This document shows, piece after piece, positions 6,060 to 6,521 of a DNA stretch of 6,521 nucleotides. The translations under genes and the position numbers were made by a program. This DNA is from Caldisericaceae bacterium. GTDB lineage: Bacteria > Caldisericota > Caldisericia > Caldisericales > Caldisericaceae. How positions within the stretch are numbered: position 1 is the stretch's first letter; each line of letters starts with the position of its first letter. The notes below the pieces were generated by a model. It was given only the letters and a program-made list of their open reading frames with translations, did no database searches and was not told the origin of the DNA. The DNA lies in the NCBI GenBank assembly GCA_026987225.1, contig JALSNB010000356.1:1-6521 (forward strand). Direction: 5' to 3'.

Positions 6060-6521
6060 ATGAAAGTAGGCATGATTATTAATCCCGAGTCCGGGAAAGA
6101 TATCAGGCGTATAGTATCCGATGCCTTTACCGTGAACAATTTTGAAAAACTAAACATTGCAAGGCGAATCATAAACAGTGCTCTGTCTATAAGCAAAACG
6201 GAATTTATCTTTATGCCGGATTCTTTCGGTTTCGGCAAATACATGCAAAAGGAATTCCCCAAATACGTCCGAATACTCGAATTTATCCCCCAAGGGGAAG
6301 AGGATACGGTAAAAGCAACCGAAATGATGAGGGCGGTGGACGTATGCTGCATAGTGGTGCTTGGAGGAGACGGAACGAACAGGCTTGTTGCAAAAAGTGC
6401 GGAAGATACGCCGATAATTCCCATATCAACAGGGACGAACAATGCGTTTCCACGCATATACGACGGCACGATTATTGGAAGCGCAATCGGTGCGATTTCA
6501 CAAGAAAACGAAATTTTGCAC
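6060..6521 (+). CDS. AcoX / COG3199-type ATP-NAD kinase-like protein (partial, C-terminus missing)
   Basis: ATG at 6060 opens 154 codons to the window edge with no stop. The N-terminus GMIINPESGKDIRRIV (residues 4-19) matches the opening I associate with the AcoX-like branch of the ATP-NAD kinase superfamily. MPD (52-54) follows, then the kinase signature GGDGTNR (about 108-114) and STGTNNAFP (about 127-135). In NAD kinases the GGDGT loop binds the phosphate donor and contributes the catalytic Asp. AcoX is named for acetoin catabolic operons, but its biochemical role is poorly defined and no acetoin genes are visible here. Family length is usually above 330 residues, so more than half is probably missing. 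The start is supported by AGAAGGAG at 6044-6051, 8 bp upstream. The gene follows the ParB-like gene by 26 bp on the same strand and probably belongs to the same transcript. Confidence 0.85.
   Translation, partial: MKVGMIINPESGKDIRRIVSDAFTVNNFEKLNIARRIINSALSISKTEFIFMPDSFGFGKYMQKEFPKYVRILEFIPQGEEDTVKATEMMRAVDVCCIVVLGGDGTNRLVAKSAEDTPIIPISTGTNNAFPRIYDGTIIGSAIGAISQENEILH

Noticed and set aside
6008..6469. Minus-strand open frame of 153 codons opposite the AcoX-like gene
   Set aside because: The plus-strand frame carries clear kinase-family motifs; the minus-strand frame has no recognisable domain and is a shadow.

Overview
The window is a gene-dense piece of a bacterial chromosome of moderate to low G+C content. 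Evidence that it is bacterial: sigma-70/SigA-type promoter hexamers, strong AGGAGG-type ribosome binding sites, very short gene spacing, and a ParB/Spo0J-type protein. Coding strands look A-rich with many AAA and GAA codons. The lineage cannot be fixed from this sequence. A Firmicutes-like, Thermotogota-like or Caldisericota-like anaerobe would fit, but that is only an impression. No mobile element, CRISPR array, tRNA or rRNA was seen.

The window divides at an intergenic region of about 137 bp (2973-3109) that carries back-to-back promoters. Leftward from it runs a probable three-gene operon: a winged-helix DNA-binding protein (2250-2972), a radical SAM enzyme with a partial auxiliary Fe-S (Twitch-like) region (752-2215), and an integral-membrane protein of the lysylphosphatidylglycerol-synthase-TM/UPF0104 family (1-748, cut by the window edge). 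The gaps are 34 and 3 bp. The operon has a very good promoter (TTGACT, 16 bp, TATAAT).

Rightward runs a second probable operon. Its first gene is a large protein (3110-5299) laid out like Dna2: an N-terminal Fe-S nuclease-like region with cysteines in the Dna2/Cas4 arrangement, followed by a superfamily 1 helicase region. Nearly every catalytic motif in it is eroded. The second gene is a short ParB/Spo0J-like protein (5296-6033) whose start overlaps the stop of the first by 4 bp (ATGA). The third is a gene for an AcoX/COG3199-type ATP-NAD kinase-like protein (6060 to the window edge).

The most unusual object is the degenerate Dna2-like protein translationally coupled to a ParB that lacks the N-terminal arm normally used to contact ParA. 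A plausible but untested reading is that the pair works in chromosome handling or DNA-end binding, with the Dna2-like protein in a structural or regulatory rather than enzymatic role. The leftward operon looks like a regulated radical SAM modification or biosynthesis unit tied to the membrane; its product is unknown.
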